Positions 8,129-16,945 of a stretch of DNA of 64,000 nt are shown one piece after another. The stretch is from NCBI GenBank assembly GCA_027924025.1, contig AP026970.1, positions 3,432,501 through 3,496,500 of the forward strand. Reading direction: 5' to 3'. The position numbers were made by a program, and so were the translations under genes. How positions within the stretch are numbered: the first letter of the stretch is position 1; each line of letters begins with the position of its first letter. This DNA comes from Comamonadaceae bacterium OS-4 (GTDB lineage: Bacteria; Pseudomonadota; Gammaproteobacteria; Burkholderiales; Burkholderiaceae_C). The notes beneath the pieces were generated by a model, which was given only the letters and a program-made list of their open reading frames with translations, searched no databases and was not told the DNA's origin.

Positions 8129-8916
8129 GCGTGCGCTCCTTCGCCTTCAGCGTGGCCGAGGTACACCGCCTTGACCTGCGGGTCATTGGCGATTTCTTCG
8201 GGGTTGCCCTCGGTGAGCATGGTGCCGTTGACCAGCACCGTCATGCGGTTTGCAAAGCTGAAGACCAGATCCATGTCATGTTCAATCAAAAGGATGGACA
8301 CATCCGCCGGCAGGGCTGCCACGGTTTGCAGCAGCTCTTCGCGCTCGCCGGCAGGCACACCGGCCACCGGTTCGTCGAGCAAGAGTACGCGGGGCTCGCA
8401 GGCCAGCGCAATCGCAATCTCCAGCAAGCGGCGTTTGCCGTAGGCCAGCACCCGGGTTTCCTGGTGCATGACACTGCTGAGGTGGAACTGCTCGAGCAAC
8501 TGCTCACACCGCTCCACCACGCTGCGGTCGGCCCCCAACGCTTGCCACCACTTGCCGCCCAGGCCCTTGTGCTGGCTGACCACCATGGCCAGGGTTTGCA
8601 TCGGGCTCATGCTGTCAAACAGCTGGTTGATCTGGAAGGTGCGCACCATGCCACGGCGCACACGGTGGTGCGGTGCCAAATGCGTGATGTCTTCCCCTTC
8701 GAGGACGATGCGGCCTTCGGTAGGCTGGAGCACGCCGGTCAACAGGTTGATGAGTGTGGTTTTGCCGGCGCCGTTGGGGCCGATGAGTGCATGGCGTGCG
8801 CCTTTTTGCAGATTGAGGGTGACGTTGTTGGTGGCGGTAATGCCGCCGAACTTCATCACCAGCCCTTGCGCGCTGAGTACGGTATTGGAATTCATGGGAC
8901 TAGAGGTGGCGCTCAT
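8125..8916 (-). CDS. livG: Branched-chain amino acid-type ABC transporter ATPase
   Basis: This 263-residue ATPase has Walker [10 protein letters not shown], the degenerate LivG-type signature LAYGKRRLLEIAIAL and Walker B LLLDEPVAG. I chose the ATG at 8916 because it overlaps the livM stop as ATGA; an in-frame start 48 bases upstream would run back into livM. It is the second ATPase of the liv importer. Confidence 0.92.
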   Translation of the reverse strand: MSATSSPMNSNTVLSAQGLVMKFGGITATNNVTLNLQKGARHALIGPNGAGKTTLINLLTGVLQPTEGRIVLEGEDITHLAPHHRVRRGMVRTFQINQLFDSMSPMQTLAMVVSQHKGLGGKWWQALGADRSVVERCEQLLEQFHLSSVMHQETRVLAYGKRRLLEIAIALACEPRVLLLDEPVAGVPAGEREELLQTVAALPADVSILLIEHDMDLVFSFANRMTVLVNGTMLTEGNPEEIANDPQVKAVYLGHAEGEGAHA

Positions 8917-9920
8917 GCAGCACCTTCCTTCTTCTTGGAGGACGAAGTGCCGAACCAGGTCCAAGGGCGCACCACACGCTCGCGGCCCACCAGCATGAGT
9001 ACCACGAGGAAAAGGCCGATCCAGAAGGTCCAGTACTGGGGGGTGATGCTCGATATTGCGTCTTGCAACACCTTGAACACGATGGCACCGATGACGCCGC
9101 CATACAACCAGCCCACGCCACCGATCACCAGCAGCAGCACCAAGTCCGCTGAGCGGTGGAACTCAAACACATCCAGCGAAGCAAACCCGGTGGTCTGCGC
9201 CAGCAGCGCACCGGCCATGCCGGCAGCACCGGCAGCCACGGTGTAAGCCACTGCGATGCGGCTGGCCACCGGAATACCAATAGCCATGGCGCGCAGGCGG
9301 TTGTCGTGAATGGCCTTGAGCGTGCTGCCGAAAGGCGAGTTCACAAAGCGGCGTGCCAACACAAACATGATGAACAGCACCACGATGGAATAGGTGGCCG
9401 CAGTGCTGCCGTACAGGTCGAACTCGAAGCGGCCGAGCAAGGGGCCCATCATCACGCCCTGCAGGCCGTCGGCACCGCCGGTGAGCCAGTCGAGCTTGTT
9501 GGCCAGTTCCATCAAGATCAAGCCCACGCCCATGGTCACCATGAGGCGGGTCAGGTCGGTACCGCGCTGCACGGTCACACTGCAAATGGCACCCAGCACC
9601 GTGGACACGACCATGGCCACGGCCAAGCCGAACAAGGGGTCGGGGTTGATGTGCTTGGAAAACAAGGCTGCGGTATAGGCGCCCATGCCGAAGAAGGCTG
9701 CATGGCCTAACGACACGATACCGGTGTACCCGAGGATGATGTCCAAGGACAGGGCAAACAGGGCAACGATGGCAATCTCGTTGATGATGAGTGCGTGGGT
9801 GTTCATGACCCAGGGCAGTGACAGGGCCACCGCCCAGAGCAGCAGCTCCCACCAGCGCCAGCGGCCGGCACGCATCAGGATATTCGTGTTGTTCATGGAG
9901 GAAGAGTCCGGGGTGTTCAT
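8913..9920 (-). CDS. livM: Branched-chain amino acid-type ABC transporter permease
   Basis: This 335-residue membrane protein has about ten hydrophobic segments and the LivM hallmarks IILGYTGIVSLGHAAFFGMG in the first third and AGMAGALLAQTTGFASLDVF in the last third. It forms the membrane channel with LivH. The start overlaps the livH stop as ATGA (9917-9920). Confidence 0.92.
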   Translation of the reverse strand: MNTPDSSSMNNTNILMRAGRWRWWELLLWAVALSLPWVMNTHALIINEIAIVALFALSLDIILGYTGIVSLGHAAFFGMGAYTAALFSKHINPDPLFGLAVAMVVSTVLGAICSVTVQRGTDLTRLMVTMGVGLILMELANKLDWLTGGADGLQGVMMGPLLGRFEFDLYGSTAATYSIVVLFIMFVLARRFVNSPFGSTLKAIHDNRLRAMAIGIPVASRIAVAYTVAAGAAGMAGALLAQTTGFASLDVFEFHRSADLVLLLVIGGVGWLYGGVIGAIVFKVLQDAISSITPQYWTFWIGLFLVVLMLVGRERVVRPWTWFGTSSSKKKEGAA

Positions 9921-10792
9921 GCCTTGCCGCCTTTGCGCACAAAGAGGCCTTGCGGGCGCCAGACCAGGATGATGATCATCAGGCTGTACACAATGAAGGC
10001 GCCGAGTTTGGGGATGTAGTACTTGCCAGCGACGTCCGCAATGCCCAAGAGCAAAGCTGCCAAGAGCGGGCCGGTGATGCTGGAGGTGCCGCCCACGGCG
10101 ACCACGATCAAAAAGTAGATCATGAACTTGAGCGGGAAGGTAGGGTCCATGCCCAGCACGTCGGCACCCAGCGCACCGCCCAGACCGGCAAGGCCGGAGC
10201 CCACTGCAAAGGTAGCCAGAAACACCACATTCACATTAATGCCCAATCCGGCGGCCACCCGCTGGTCGTCCACCGAGGCACGCAAGCGGCTGCCAAAACG
10301 GGTTTTGGTCAGGATGTGCTGCAGGGCAATGGTCAGCGCTGCACACACGGCGATGATGAACAGGCGGTAGTGGCCCATGCCCAGCATCCAGGCGCCCTCA
10401 CCGATTTCGGTGCGGCCTTTGAGCCATTCAGGCAGTTGCATGATCTGCTGGGTGGAGCCCACAAAGTAGTCCACCGCGGCCACGGCCATGAAGGTCAGGC
10501 CGATGGAGAACATCACCTGGTCCAGGTGCGGCCGCTTGTACAAGGGGCGATACAGCGTGCGCTCCAGAACGGCGCCCAGCAATGCCGAGGTGACAAACGC
10601 GATGGGCAGGCATAGCAAAAAGGGAACATCGAGACGCTGCATCAGCAGCACGGTGACGTAACCGCCCACCATGGCGAAGGCGCCGTGCGCGAGGTTCACG
10701 AAGTTCATCAGCCCCATGGTGACGGCGAGGCCGACCGCGAGGATGAACAACAACATGCCGTAGGCAATGCCGTCGAAAAGTATGGTCAACAT
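9917..10792 (-). CDS. livH: Branched-chain amino acid-type ABC transporter permease
   Basis: This 291-residue membrane protein carries the LivH hallmarks GLMNFVNLAHGAFAMVGGYV and RASVDDQRVAAGLGINV, with a C-terminal KYYIPKLGAFIVYSLMIIIL. It is the first membrane gene of the operon and lies 137 bp downstream of the binding-protein gene, separated from it by a hairpin terminator that probably lowers its expression relative to livK. Confidence 0.92.
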   Translation of the reverse strand: MLTILFDGIAYGMLLFILAVGLAVTMGLMNFVNLAHGAFAMVGGYVTVLLMQRLDVPFLLCLPIAFVTSALLGAVLERTLYRPLYKRPHLDQVMFSIGLTFMAVAAVDYFVGSTQQIMQLPEWLKGRTEIGEGAWMLGMGHYRLFIIAVCAALTIALQHILTKTRFGSRLRASVDDQRVAAGLGINVNVVFLATFAVGSGLAGLGGALGADVLGMDPTFPLKFMIYFLIVVAVGGTSSITGPLLAALLLGIADVAGKYYIPKLGAFIVYSLMIIILVWRPQGLFVRKGGKA

Positions 10793-10844
10793 AAAGGGTG
10801 TTTCCGGGTCAATCTTGCTGGTGAGCGGCCGAGTTCGGGCAACA

Positions 10845-10873
10845 AAAAAGCGAGGGCGTTGCCATCGCTTTTT
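10845..10873. terminator. Intra-operon terminator between livK and livH
   Basis: A perfect 9-bp stem, AAAAAGCGA at 10845-10853 pairing with TCGCTTTTT at 10865-10873, encloses an 11-base loop and has A and T runs on both sides. On the minus strand it falls 57 bases after the livK stop and before livH, where it can act as a partial terminator or RNA-stabilising end. Confidence 0.8.
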
Positions 10874-10929
10874 GTGCCTGCAGACTGCCGCCCACTGCTT
10901 AACGCATGGTCAGCGATCAGGGGAGTCGG

Positions 10930-12102
10930 TTAACGGGCTTTACCCGGGTCTTTGACGTCTTTGATGACATCAAATTCCACGTTGTAGAGCTGGCCGTCTT
11001 TCTTCTCCACTTTGCGCAAATAGATGTTCTGCACGATATCGCGGGTCTGGGCGTCGATGAAGATCGGGCCGCGGGGGCTCTCGAAAATCTGGCCCTTCAT
11101 GGCAGCCAACAAGGCATCGCCACCGCCCTGACCCTTGGTGGCCTTGAGCGCCTCGTAAATCACGCGCATGCCGTCATAGCCACCCACGGCCATGAAATTG
11201 GGGCGCAGGTTGTTGTTGGCCTTTTGGAAGGCATCCACAAACTTCTTGTTGACGGCAGACGGGTGCGCAGCAGAGTAGTGGTGGGAAGTGACCACGCCCA
11301 AGGCGCCGTCGCCCATGTCATTCAACTGATCATCATCCGTGATGTCGCCGGTGCCAATGAGCTTGATGCCAGCTTTGTCCATGCCGCGCTCAAGAAACTG
11401 TTTCATGACTGCTGCGCCGGCGCCGGATGGCACGAAGACGAAGAGCGCATCGGGCTTCAGGTCACGCACTTTTTGCAGGAAGGGGGCGAAATCAGGGTTG
11501 CGCATGGGTACGCGCAGGCTGTCCACCACGGTGCCGCCGTTGAATACCAGGCGGTCCTTGAAGAATTTTTCAGCATCCAGACCGGGGCCGTAGTCGGACA
11601 CTAGGGTCACCACCTTCTTGATGCCGTTCTTGGGCGCCCAGTCTGCAATCGAGACCGATGCCTGGGGCAGTGTGAAGCTGGTGCGCACGATGTAAGGCGA
11701 GGCCTCGGTGATGCTCGAGGTGGCAGCGGCCATCACCACTTGGGGCGTTTTGGACTGGGTAGCCAGGGGCGCGGTCGCCAAGGCAGAGGGCGTGATGCCG
11801 AAGCCGGCGAGCACGTTGACCTTGTTATTGACAATCAGCTCTTGCGCCATGCGCTTGGTCACATCAGGAATGCTGGTGTCGTCCTTGATGATGAGCTGGA
11901 TCTTTTTGCCGGCAACGGTATCCCCGTTTTGGGCCATGTACAGCTTGGCGGCCGCCTCAATCTGGCGGCCGGTGGTGGCCTGCTGCCCGGTCATGGGCAG
12001 GATCAGGCCGATTTTGAAAACATTGTCTTGTGCAAAGACAGTGGAACCGGCGATTGCCAACGAGGCCAATGCGGTTGCGCGGAGGAAGTGGCGTTTGTTC
12101 AT
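10930..12102 (-). CDS. livK: Branched-chain amino acid-type ABC transporter substrate-binding protein
   Basis: This 390-residue periplasmic binding protein has a cleavable signal peptide (MNKRHFLRATALASLAIAGS, cleaved near VFAQ) and the family block IGLILPMTGQQATTGRQIEAAAK at the mature N-terminus. An AGGAG site precedes the ATG. It heads the operon that continues with livH, livM, livG and livF. The ligand cannot be read from sequence; relatives bind leucine, amides, urea or aromatic acids. Confidence 0.88.
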   Translation of the reverse strand: MNKRHFLRATALASLAIAGSTVFAQDNVFKIGLILPMTGQQATTGRQIEAAAKLYMAQNGDTVAGKKIQLIIKDDTSIPDVTKRMAQELIVNNKVNVLAGFGITPSALATAPLATQSKTPQVVMAAATSSITEASPYIVRTSFTLPQASVSIADWAPKNGIKKVVTLVSDYGPGLDAEKFFKDRLVFNGGTVVDSLRVPMRNPDFAPFLQKVRDLKPDALFVFVPSGAGAAVMKQFLERGMDKAGIKLIGTGDITDDDQLNDMGDGALGVVTSHHYSAAHPSAVNKKFVDAFQKANNNLRPNFMAVGGYDGMRVIYEALKATKGQGGGDALLAAMKGQIFESPRGPIFIDAQTRDIVQNIYLRKVEKKDGQLYNVEFDVIKDVKDPGKAR

Positions 12103-12143
12103 GTGTTGTCTCCTGAACGGTTTTTTGAATCACACTGCGTGCG

Positions 12144-12172
12144 ACTATCGCCCTTTACAGCCCCTATTGCAA
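12144..12172 (-). promoter_or_regulatory. Candidate sigma70 promoter of livK
   Basis: On the minus strand TTGCAA (12167-12172) and GATAGT (12144-12149) are separated by 17 bases and lie about 40 bases upstream of the livK start. Neither hexamer is perfect. Confidence 0.4.
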
Positions 12173-12257
12173 CTGCGGATACGCACTCTTAGTTATTCCA
12201 TTTTGCAATATCCGGCCGGTTGTTTCGCTTTTAACAAGCCGTTGGTGTGGGCACGCC

Positions 12258-13106
12258 TCAAAACGGTTTGACTTCGGCCAGCTGGCGGCGGAGATGGGCG
12301 TTTTCGGCCTCTAGCTGGGTAACGCGCTCGCGCAAGGCCGCCATGGTCCATTCGACGGGCGCTTCCCCAGAGGCGGTATCGACAGCTGCGTCTGCCGGAG
12401 GCTGCTGGGCGGCCATGGCCTCGCGAGCGAGCCGTTTGGCGTCACGCACCCGCTTGGCGGCTTGCTTCAGTTCGTCTTTGCCTGCGCTGGCCGCTGCGAC
12501 TTGTTCTTGTTCGGGCAAGCTGGCGACTGCGGCCGCGGCATTGATGGAGATCACACCAGACTTCACCGCTGCCACCAATTCTGGTGCGGCTTGTTTTTGG
12601 ATTTTTTCGATCATCACCACTTGGCTGCTGCTCAGACGAGCCGCTTTGGCAAGATCCTCCCGGCTCTTGAAAGCACCCTCCTCGCCGGCAGCCGCGGTTG
12701 GTATGGTGGAAGCAGCTTCGTCGGTAGCAGTGGCAGCCTCCTCGGCGCCTGTGCCGGACGTGCTGGCAAGAGCGGCTTGTCGGCGGGCGGTGAAGATTTC
12801 CCGTTTGCGCAGGGCAAGAACGCCGCGCTGAAAGTCCGAAACGCTGCGGCGTCCGAGGTGCTGGTCAATCATCCACAAGTGCACATCGTCCATGGACTTG
12901 AACAGACTGCTCTGCACTGTTTGATAGGGCAAGCCGTGCTTTTGGCAGATGCCGTAGCGGTTATGTCCGTCGACCAGCACATTGCCCCACAGGACGAGGG
13001 CATCGCGGCACCCCTCTGACAGAATGCTGCGCTCCAAAGCGGCATGCTCCTCGGGGGTAAGAGGGTCAATATAGGCTTTGAGTTCTTCGTTGACGATGAT
13101 GTCCAT
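12258..13106 (-). CDS. ParB N-terminal domain protein (plasmid partition/replication-like)
   Basis: This 282-residue protein opens with a ParB-type nuclease-like domain: EELKAYIDPLTPEEHAALER at about 7-26, then VLVDGHNRYGICQKHGLPY at about 43-61, matching the DGHNR motif of ParB/Srx folds. A low-complexity Ala/Thr/Glu linker sits at about 115-150, followed by a helical region with SREDLAKAARLSSSQVVMIE, likely helix-turn-helix, and a C-terminal coiled coil (ALRERVTQLEAENAHLRRQL). There is no parA and no parS site visible. It is chromosomal in context and may be a plasmid-derived relic or a DNA-binding regulator. No function can be given. Confidence 0.75.
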   Translation of the reverse strand: MDIIVNEELKAYIDPLTPEEHAALERSILSEGCRDALVLWGNVLVDGHNRYGICQKHGLPYQTVQSSLFKSMDDVHLWMIDQHLGRRSVSDFQRGVLALRKREIFTARRQAALASTSGTGAEEAATATDEAASTIPTAAAGEEGAFKSREDLAKAARLSSSQVVMIEKIQKQAAPELVAAVKSGVISINAAAAVASLPEQEQVAAASAGKDELKQAAKRVRDAKRLAREAMAAQQPPADAAVDTASGEAPVEWTMAALRERVTQLEAENAHLRRQLAEVKPF

Positions 13107-13154
13107 ACCGGGTGTGCCTACGCAAAAGGGCTGGATTGTAGGTGCTGGAGCTCC

Positions 13155-14048
13155 TCAGGCCTTGGCGGCGAAGTGGTCGAGGTATTGCATGAATGCGGTA
13201 GCCAAGGGGGAGAGTCGCTTGCCCCGAAGGTGCACGGTGTACCAGTTGGACTCCACGGGAAACCCCTGCACCCCCAGCACGGTGAGGCCTTGGCCCGCAA
13301 GGTCAGGGCCTAGCGCATGCTGTGACACCACCGACAAGCCCAGGCCGCCTGCAACGGCCTGCTTGAGCGCCTCGTTACTGCCCATTTCAAGACGCAGCCG
13401 TGGCGCAAAGTGGTGCTTTGCAAAGTGGGCGTCGGTGGTGAGCCGCGTTCCTGAGCCTTTTTCCCGCAGAACAAAGCGCTCTGCGTGGAGGTCTGCCAGC
13501 GTGACAGGAGCATGTCCTGCCAAGGCATGGCCTACGGGCGCGATGAGCACCAAGGGGTTGGGCAGGAAGGCGTGGATCGCCGCATCAATATCCACTGGGG
13601 GTTTGGACATGATGTAGAGGTCGTCCACGTTGTCGCGCAGGCGCTGCACCACGCCATCGCGGTTGAGTACCTCCAGCGAGATCTCAACATCAGGGTGCAT
13701 GCGGCAAAAGTCGCCCAGCAAACGCGGTGTGAAGTATTTGGCGGTGCTGACAACCGACAGACGCAAGCGCCCTGCCGTGAGGCCCTTCTGGGCCGCAATG
13801 GCTTGTTTGAAGCGGTCCCACTCGTCGAGAAGGTTGTTGGCCGTGTTTTCGAGCTCACGGCCCGCATCGGTGAGCTGCAGCTTTTTGCCGGTGACTTCAT
13901 ACAGCGGCAATCCCACAATCTCCGCCATTTCTTTGAGTTGCATAGAGACCGTGGGTTGGGTGACATGCATCGCCCGAGCCGCTTCGGTGATGCTGCAGTG
14001 CTCCGCCAGTGCCAGAAAGGTCTTGAGTTGGCGGAAAGTGATGTTCAT
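13155..14048 (-). CDS. LysR-family regulator, CbbR-like
   Basis: This 297-residue LysR protein has an N-terminal winged helix (FRQLKTFLALAEHCSITEAA and TQPTVSMQLKEMAEIVGLPL) and an effector domain beginning at about 90. The N-terminal wording is typical of the CbbR/CysB-like group that controls carbon fixation genes. It is transcribed away from the SbtA-type transporter over a 91-bp spacer, so it probably controls that gene, perhaps with a metabolite of carbon status as ligand; this is inference. Confidence 0.88.
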   Translation of the reverse strand: MNITFRQLKTFLALAEHCSITEAARAMHVTQPTVSMQLKEMAEIVGLPLYEVTGKKLQLTDAGRELENTANNLLDEWDRFKQAIAAQKGLTAGRLRLSVVSTAKYFTPRLLGDFCRMHPDVEISLEVLNRDGVVQRLRDNVDDLYIMSKPPVDIDAAIHAFLPNPLVLIAPVGHALAGHAPVTLADLHAERFVLREKGSGTRLTTDAHFAKHHFAPRLRLEMGSNEALKQAVAGGLGLSVVSQHALGPDLAGQGLTVLGVQGFPVESNWYTVHLRGKRLSPLATAFMQYLDHFAAKA

Positions 14049-14139
14049 AGTATTTGCTCTATGGTGGATGCGCTTATTTTTGATTTTGCCTTATGCACGT
14101 TTCTCTTTACGATCGCGGAAATTTTTCTGTGGATATGCC

Positions 14140-15117
14140 ATGCACGCTTTGCTCGATCCGGCCATTTTGTTTTTTTTGCTAGGTTTGACCGCTGGTTTTT
14201 TGAAATCGAACCTCGAAATCCCGCCGCAAGTCTCTAAGTTTTTAGCGCTCTATTTGTTGATGGCGCTCGGCTTGAAAGGGGGGTTTGCGCTCTCCAAGTC
14301 TGGTTTTGGCAGCGAAGTGGGTCTGGCCCTTGGCTTAGCCTTGGCTTTGGCGGTGATCATCCCCGCGCTGTGCTATTTGCTGATGCGCAGGCTCATTGCA
14401 CCGTTTGATGCGGCTGCGGTAGCCGCGACCTATGGCTCCGTAAGCGCTGTAACGTTCATTGCTGCCATCCAGTATCTGGAGACTCGCAACCTCCCTTTTG
14501 GCGGGCACATGGCGGCGGCGATGGCGCTCATGGAGTCCCCAGCCATCATTTTCGCCATTGCGCTGGCAAGCAAGATGCGAAGCAGACTCGCTCAGCCGGT
14601 TGGACCTCAGTCCGTCGCGCCCATGGGCTTCAAAGGTGTTCTCCACGAGTCATTAACGGACGGCGCGCAGTTTTTGCTCCTCGGCTCTATGGCGGTAGGT
14701 CTGTTAACAGGCCAAGAGGGCAAGTTGGCGATGGAGCCCTTTACTGGAAATCTGTTTAAGGGAATGCTCGCATTCTTTTTGCTCGACATGGGGGTCAGCG
14801 CTGCGAAAAACCTGCCCAAGCTCCGGGGCCAGACGCCTTGGATCTACGTCTACGCACTGAGCGCACCGCTGGTTCATGCCGCGTTGGCGCTGTTGCTGGG
14901 AATAAGCTTTGGAATCAACGCCGGAGACTTGGCACTGTTGATGGTTCTCGCGGCAAGCGCATCCTATATTGCGGTTCCCGCAGTGCTTAAACACTCCATG
15001 CCGGAAGCAAATTCGGCCTTGTACCTCGGCATGTCTTTGGGTATCACGCTGCCGCTCAACCTCATCATCGGGATCCCGCTGTATGTATACGTCGCCTTCA
15101 GGGTCGCTGGCGCGTGA
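14140..15117 (+). CDS. SbtA-type sodium-dependent bicarbonate transporter family protein
   Basis: This 325-residue membrane protein belongs to the SbtA (DUF897) family. It has two repeated halves of about five helices, with LALYLLMALGLKGGFALSKS in the first and FFLLDMGVSAAKNLPKLRGQ in the second, and the conserved AATYGSVSAVTFIAAIQYLE and AASASYIAVPAVLKHSMPEA blocks. The start at 14140 gives an N-terminus MHALLDPAILFFLLGLTAGF that begins with the first helix. Cyanobacterial SbtA imports HCO3- with Na+. No SbtB (PII-like) gene is adjacent; the divergent LysR gene takes the regulatory place. Confidence 0.88.
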   Translation: MHALLDPAILFFLLGLTAGFLKSNLEIPPQVSKFLALYLLMALGLKGGFALSKSGFGSEVGLALGLALALAVIIPALCYLLMRRLIAPFDAAAVAATYGSVSAVTFIAAIQYLETRNLPFGGHMAAAMALMESPAIIFAIALASKMRSRLAQPVGPQSVAPMGFKGVLHESLTDGAQFLLLGSMAVGLLTGQEGKLAMEPFTGNLFKGMLAFFLLDMGVSAAKNLPKLRGQTPWIYVYALSAPLVHAALALLLGISFGINAGDLALLMVLAASASYIAVPAVLKHSMPEANSALYLGMSLGITLPLNLIIGIPLYVYVAFRVAGA

Positions 15118-15119
15118 GA

Positions 15120-15920
15120 CTAGCCCTGCTTCCAATGGGTCTCAGGATAAGGCAACAAGGCTTTTGCAGCTTCAATGCGTTCGCCCATAGGAAGGGATGC
15201 ATTGTTCATGGTGGCCCAAAGGAATTCGGCCGGTCCTCGCCACTCTTGTGGCGGACTCCATCCTGTTCTGCTGTCTGAGACATCCAGTGGTTTCTCTCTA
15301 TCGGACGCCGCAACATTGGGGCTAGCAGCGTCCACACTTTCCAGCTGTCCCACGACGAAATCCAGGTGCGCTGGAGTCATAGACGATAGCCGTGAGAGGA
15401 TTTCCGCTTGCTGGTCACGCACGGGGGGTACGTCGACCCAGGGCTCATCACCGAACACAGCCGCGAGGTCGCGAGTGACAAAGGCCGACCAATGATCAGT
15501 TCCTGGCACGCAAGCAGGCACGCGGTTTGACAGTTCGCTCTGTTCGCTGCTGTTGCGTTCAAAACCAGGAAAACAGGTGACCCTGTCGTACGCAAGTCCG
15601 TTCAAAAACCGAGAACGCAGCCCCATCAGAAGGCGTGTGCAGGTAGCAATCGGCGCGGGTTGAGTCAAGGAAAACCAAAGCTGTATTCCATCACTGCCAT
15701 TGATCACAATGGCAGGAGCAGGCATTCCCCAATCACTGACAAAGGCATGCCAGACAACGGCAAGCGGAGACCAAAGGCCGGGCTTAGACAGCTCTAGGAT
15801 AAGAAGCCTTGAATCAGTCAGACTCTCTTCTGTATTTACGGAATTTGCCGGTAAGCCATAGAGGCGCTCGAGCTCGGTCTCTAGCCGGTCTTTCACTACT
15901 TGCGGAGACAATGAACTCAT
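15120..15920 (-). CDS. Hypothetical protein with a terminase-small-subunit-like C-terminal motif
   Basis: I cannot assign this 266-residue protein. It is soluble. A central stretch, APAIVINGSDGIQLWFSLTQ at about 72-91, is reminiscent of the core of primase-like proteins. The last 40 residues, EFLWATMNNASLPMGERIEA followed by AKALLPYPE, resemble a short motif found near the ends of phage and plasmid proteins. Both resemblances are from memory and weak. It converges on the SbtA-type gene, whose stop lies 2 bp away, and lies downstream of the 78-residue zinc-finger-like gene. Confidence 0.65.
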   Translation of the reverse strand: MSSLSPQVVKDRLETELERLYGLPANSVNTEESLTDSRLLILELSKPGLWSPLAVVWHAFVSDWGMPAPAIVINGSDGIQLWFSLTQPAPIATCTRLLMGLRSRFLNGLAYDRVTCFPGFERNSSEQSELSNRVPACVPGTDHWSAFVTRDLAAVFGDEPWVDVPPVRDQQAEILSRLSSMTPAHLDFVVGQLESVDAASPNVAASDREKPLDVSDSRTGWSPPQEWRGPAEFLWATMNNASLPMGERIEAAKALLPYPETHWKQG

Positions 15921-15959
15921 CCCAAGGCTTGCTCAAAGACAGGTTGAAACCTCGACACG

Positions 15960-16196
15960 CTATTGCTTCGCTTCTTGCTCAGCCAGCTCTTTGCATGACG
16001 GCGCGCAAACCGTGTGTGATTTACCGATCAATTTACGTGTTTTAAGAAACTGGCGCGAACGATGCTTTCCACATAGAAAGCAAGACATCGTTGCCGCTCC
16101 GAGATAGGAAGACTCCAGGAACGGTGAGCCTCCTGCTTTGGACTTGTAATTCAAACCATCGTTCACGATGGTGTCTTTGGTCGGTGATTTGGCCAT
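15960..16196 (-). CDS. Small Cys-rich protein, possible zinc ribbon
   Basis: This 78-residue protein has a CxxC at about residues 39-42 (SCFLCGKHR) and further cysteines in VCAPSCKELAEQ, compatible with a four-cysteine zinc site. The rest is basic and short. The LysR-like or catalytic motifs are absent. It is followed after 39 bp by the unknown 266-residue gene on the same strand. Codon use looks normal and the cysteines are regularly spaced, so I regard it as real; the function is unknown. Confidence 0.65.
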   Translation of the reverse strand: MAKSPTKDTIVNDGLNYKSKAGGSPFLESSYLGAATMSCFLCGKHRSRQFLKTRKLIGKSHTVCAPSCKELAEQEAKQ

Positions 16197-16320
16197 CTAA
16201 CTTCTCAAAATCAAGCTGTTCAAGCTTGTGGTGGGGATACTGCGTAAGCGAACGGAGTACTGGTCAAGAGGAAGGTCAAATTCATCCCCTCAAACGGCCC
16301 AAAATTGTGCCACAAACAAA

Positions 16321-16344
16321 AAAGGCCCACCGAAGTGAGCCTTT
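16321..16344 (-). terminator. Terminator after rplQ and tRNA-fMet
   Basis: In minus-strand sense a 10-bp stem with one mismatch (AAAGGCTCAC against GTGGGCCTTT) closes a TTCG tetraloop and is followed by a T-rich tract. It lies 26 bases downstream of the tRNA 3' end and closes the ribosomal protein transcript. Confidence 0.85.
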
Positions 16345-16370
16345 GTTGCCGTGGTGTACCACGTGTCTAT

Positions 16371-16447
<77 letters not shown>

Positions 16448-16469
16448 TCAAGACTTTAATTATAACCTA

Positions 16470-16865
16470 TTAAACCTTCGTTTCTTCAGAAGTTGCAGAA
16501 ACTTCTTCAGAACGCTCAACTAATTCAACCAAAGCCATAGGCGCGTTGTCGCCCACGCGGTAACCCATCTTCAGGATACGTGTGTAACCACCTGGACGAG
16601 CCTTGAAACGAGGGCCAAGCACGTCAAACAGCTTGGTCACGCTATCGCGGTCGCGCAAACGGTCAAATGCCAAACGGCGATTTGCAACGGTTGCTTCTTT
16701 GGCCAAAGTGATCATAGGCTCCACCACGCGGCGCAGCTCTTTGGCCTTAGGCACTGTAGTTTTGATGGCTTCGTGCTCGATGAGCGAGTTCATCATGTTA
16801 CGCAACATAGCCAAACGATGTGAGCTAGTGCGATTCAATTTACGTAAACCGTGTCCGTGACGCAT
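16470..16865 (-). CDS. rplQ: 50S ribosomal protein L17
   Basis: A 131-residue protein starting [20 protein letters not shown], the invariant L17 N-terminus. Last protein gene of the alpha operon, 80 bp after rpoA. The C-terminal tail is short and acidic, as usual in betaproteobacteria. Confidence 0.98.
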   Translation of the reverse strand: MRHGHGLRKLNRTSSHRLAMLRNMMNSLIEHEAIKTTVPKAKELRRVVEPMITLAKEATVANRRLAFDRLRDRDSVTKLFDVLGPRFKARPGGYTRILKMGYRVGDNAPMALVELVERSEEVSATSEETKV

Positions 16866-16945
16866 TTTAATTTCCTTCAGTTATTTAACAGACAGCCGTA
16901 TCAGGTACTGTCCGATGCACGGAACCCTTCACAGGGTCCAATTTG

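Noticed and set aside
13630..14139. Upstream in-frame extension of the SbtA-type gene
   Set aside because: It overlaps the divergent LysR gene and adds 170 residues without helices or family similarity; the start at 14140 begins at the first helix.
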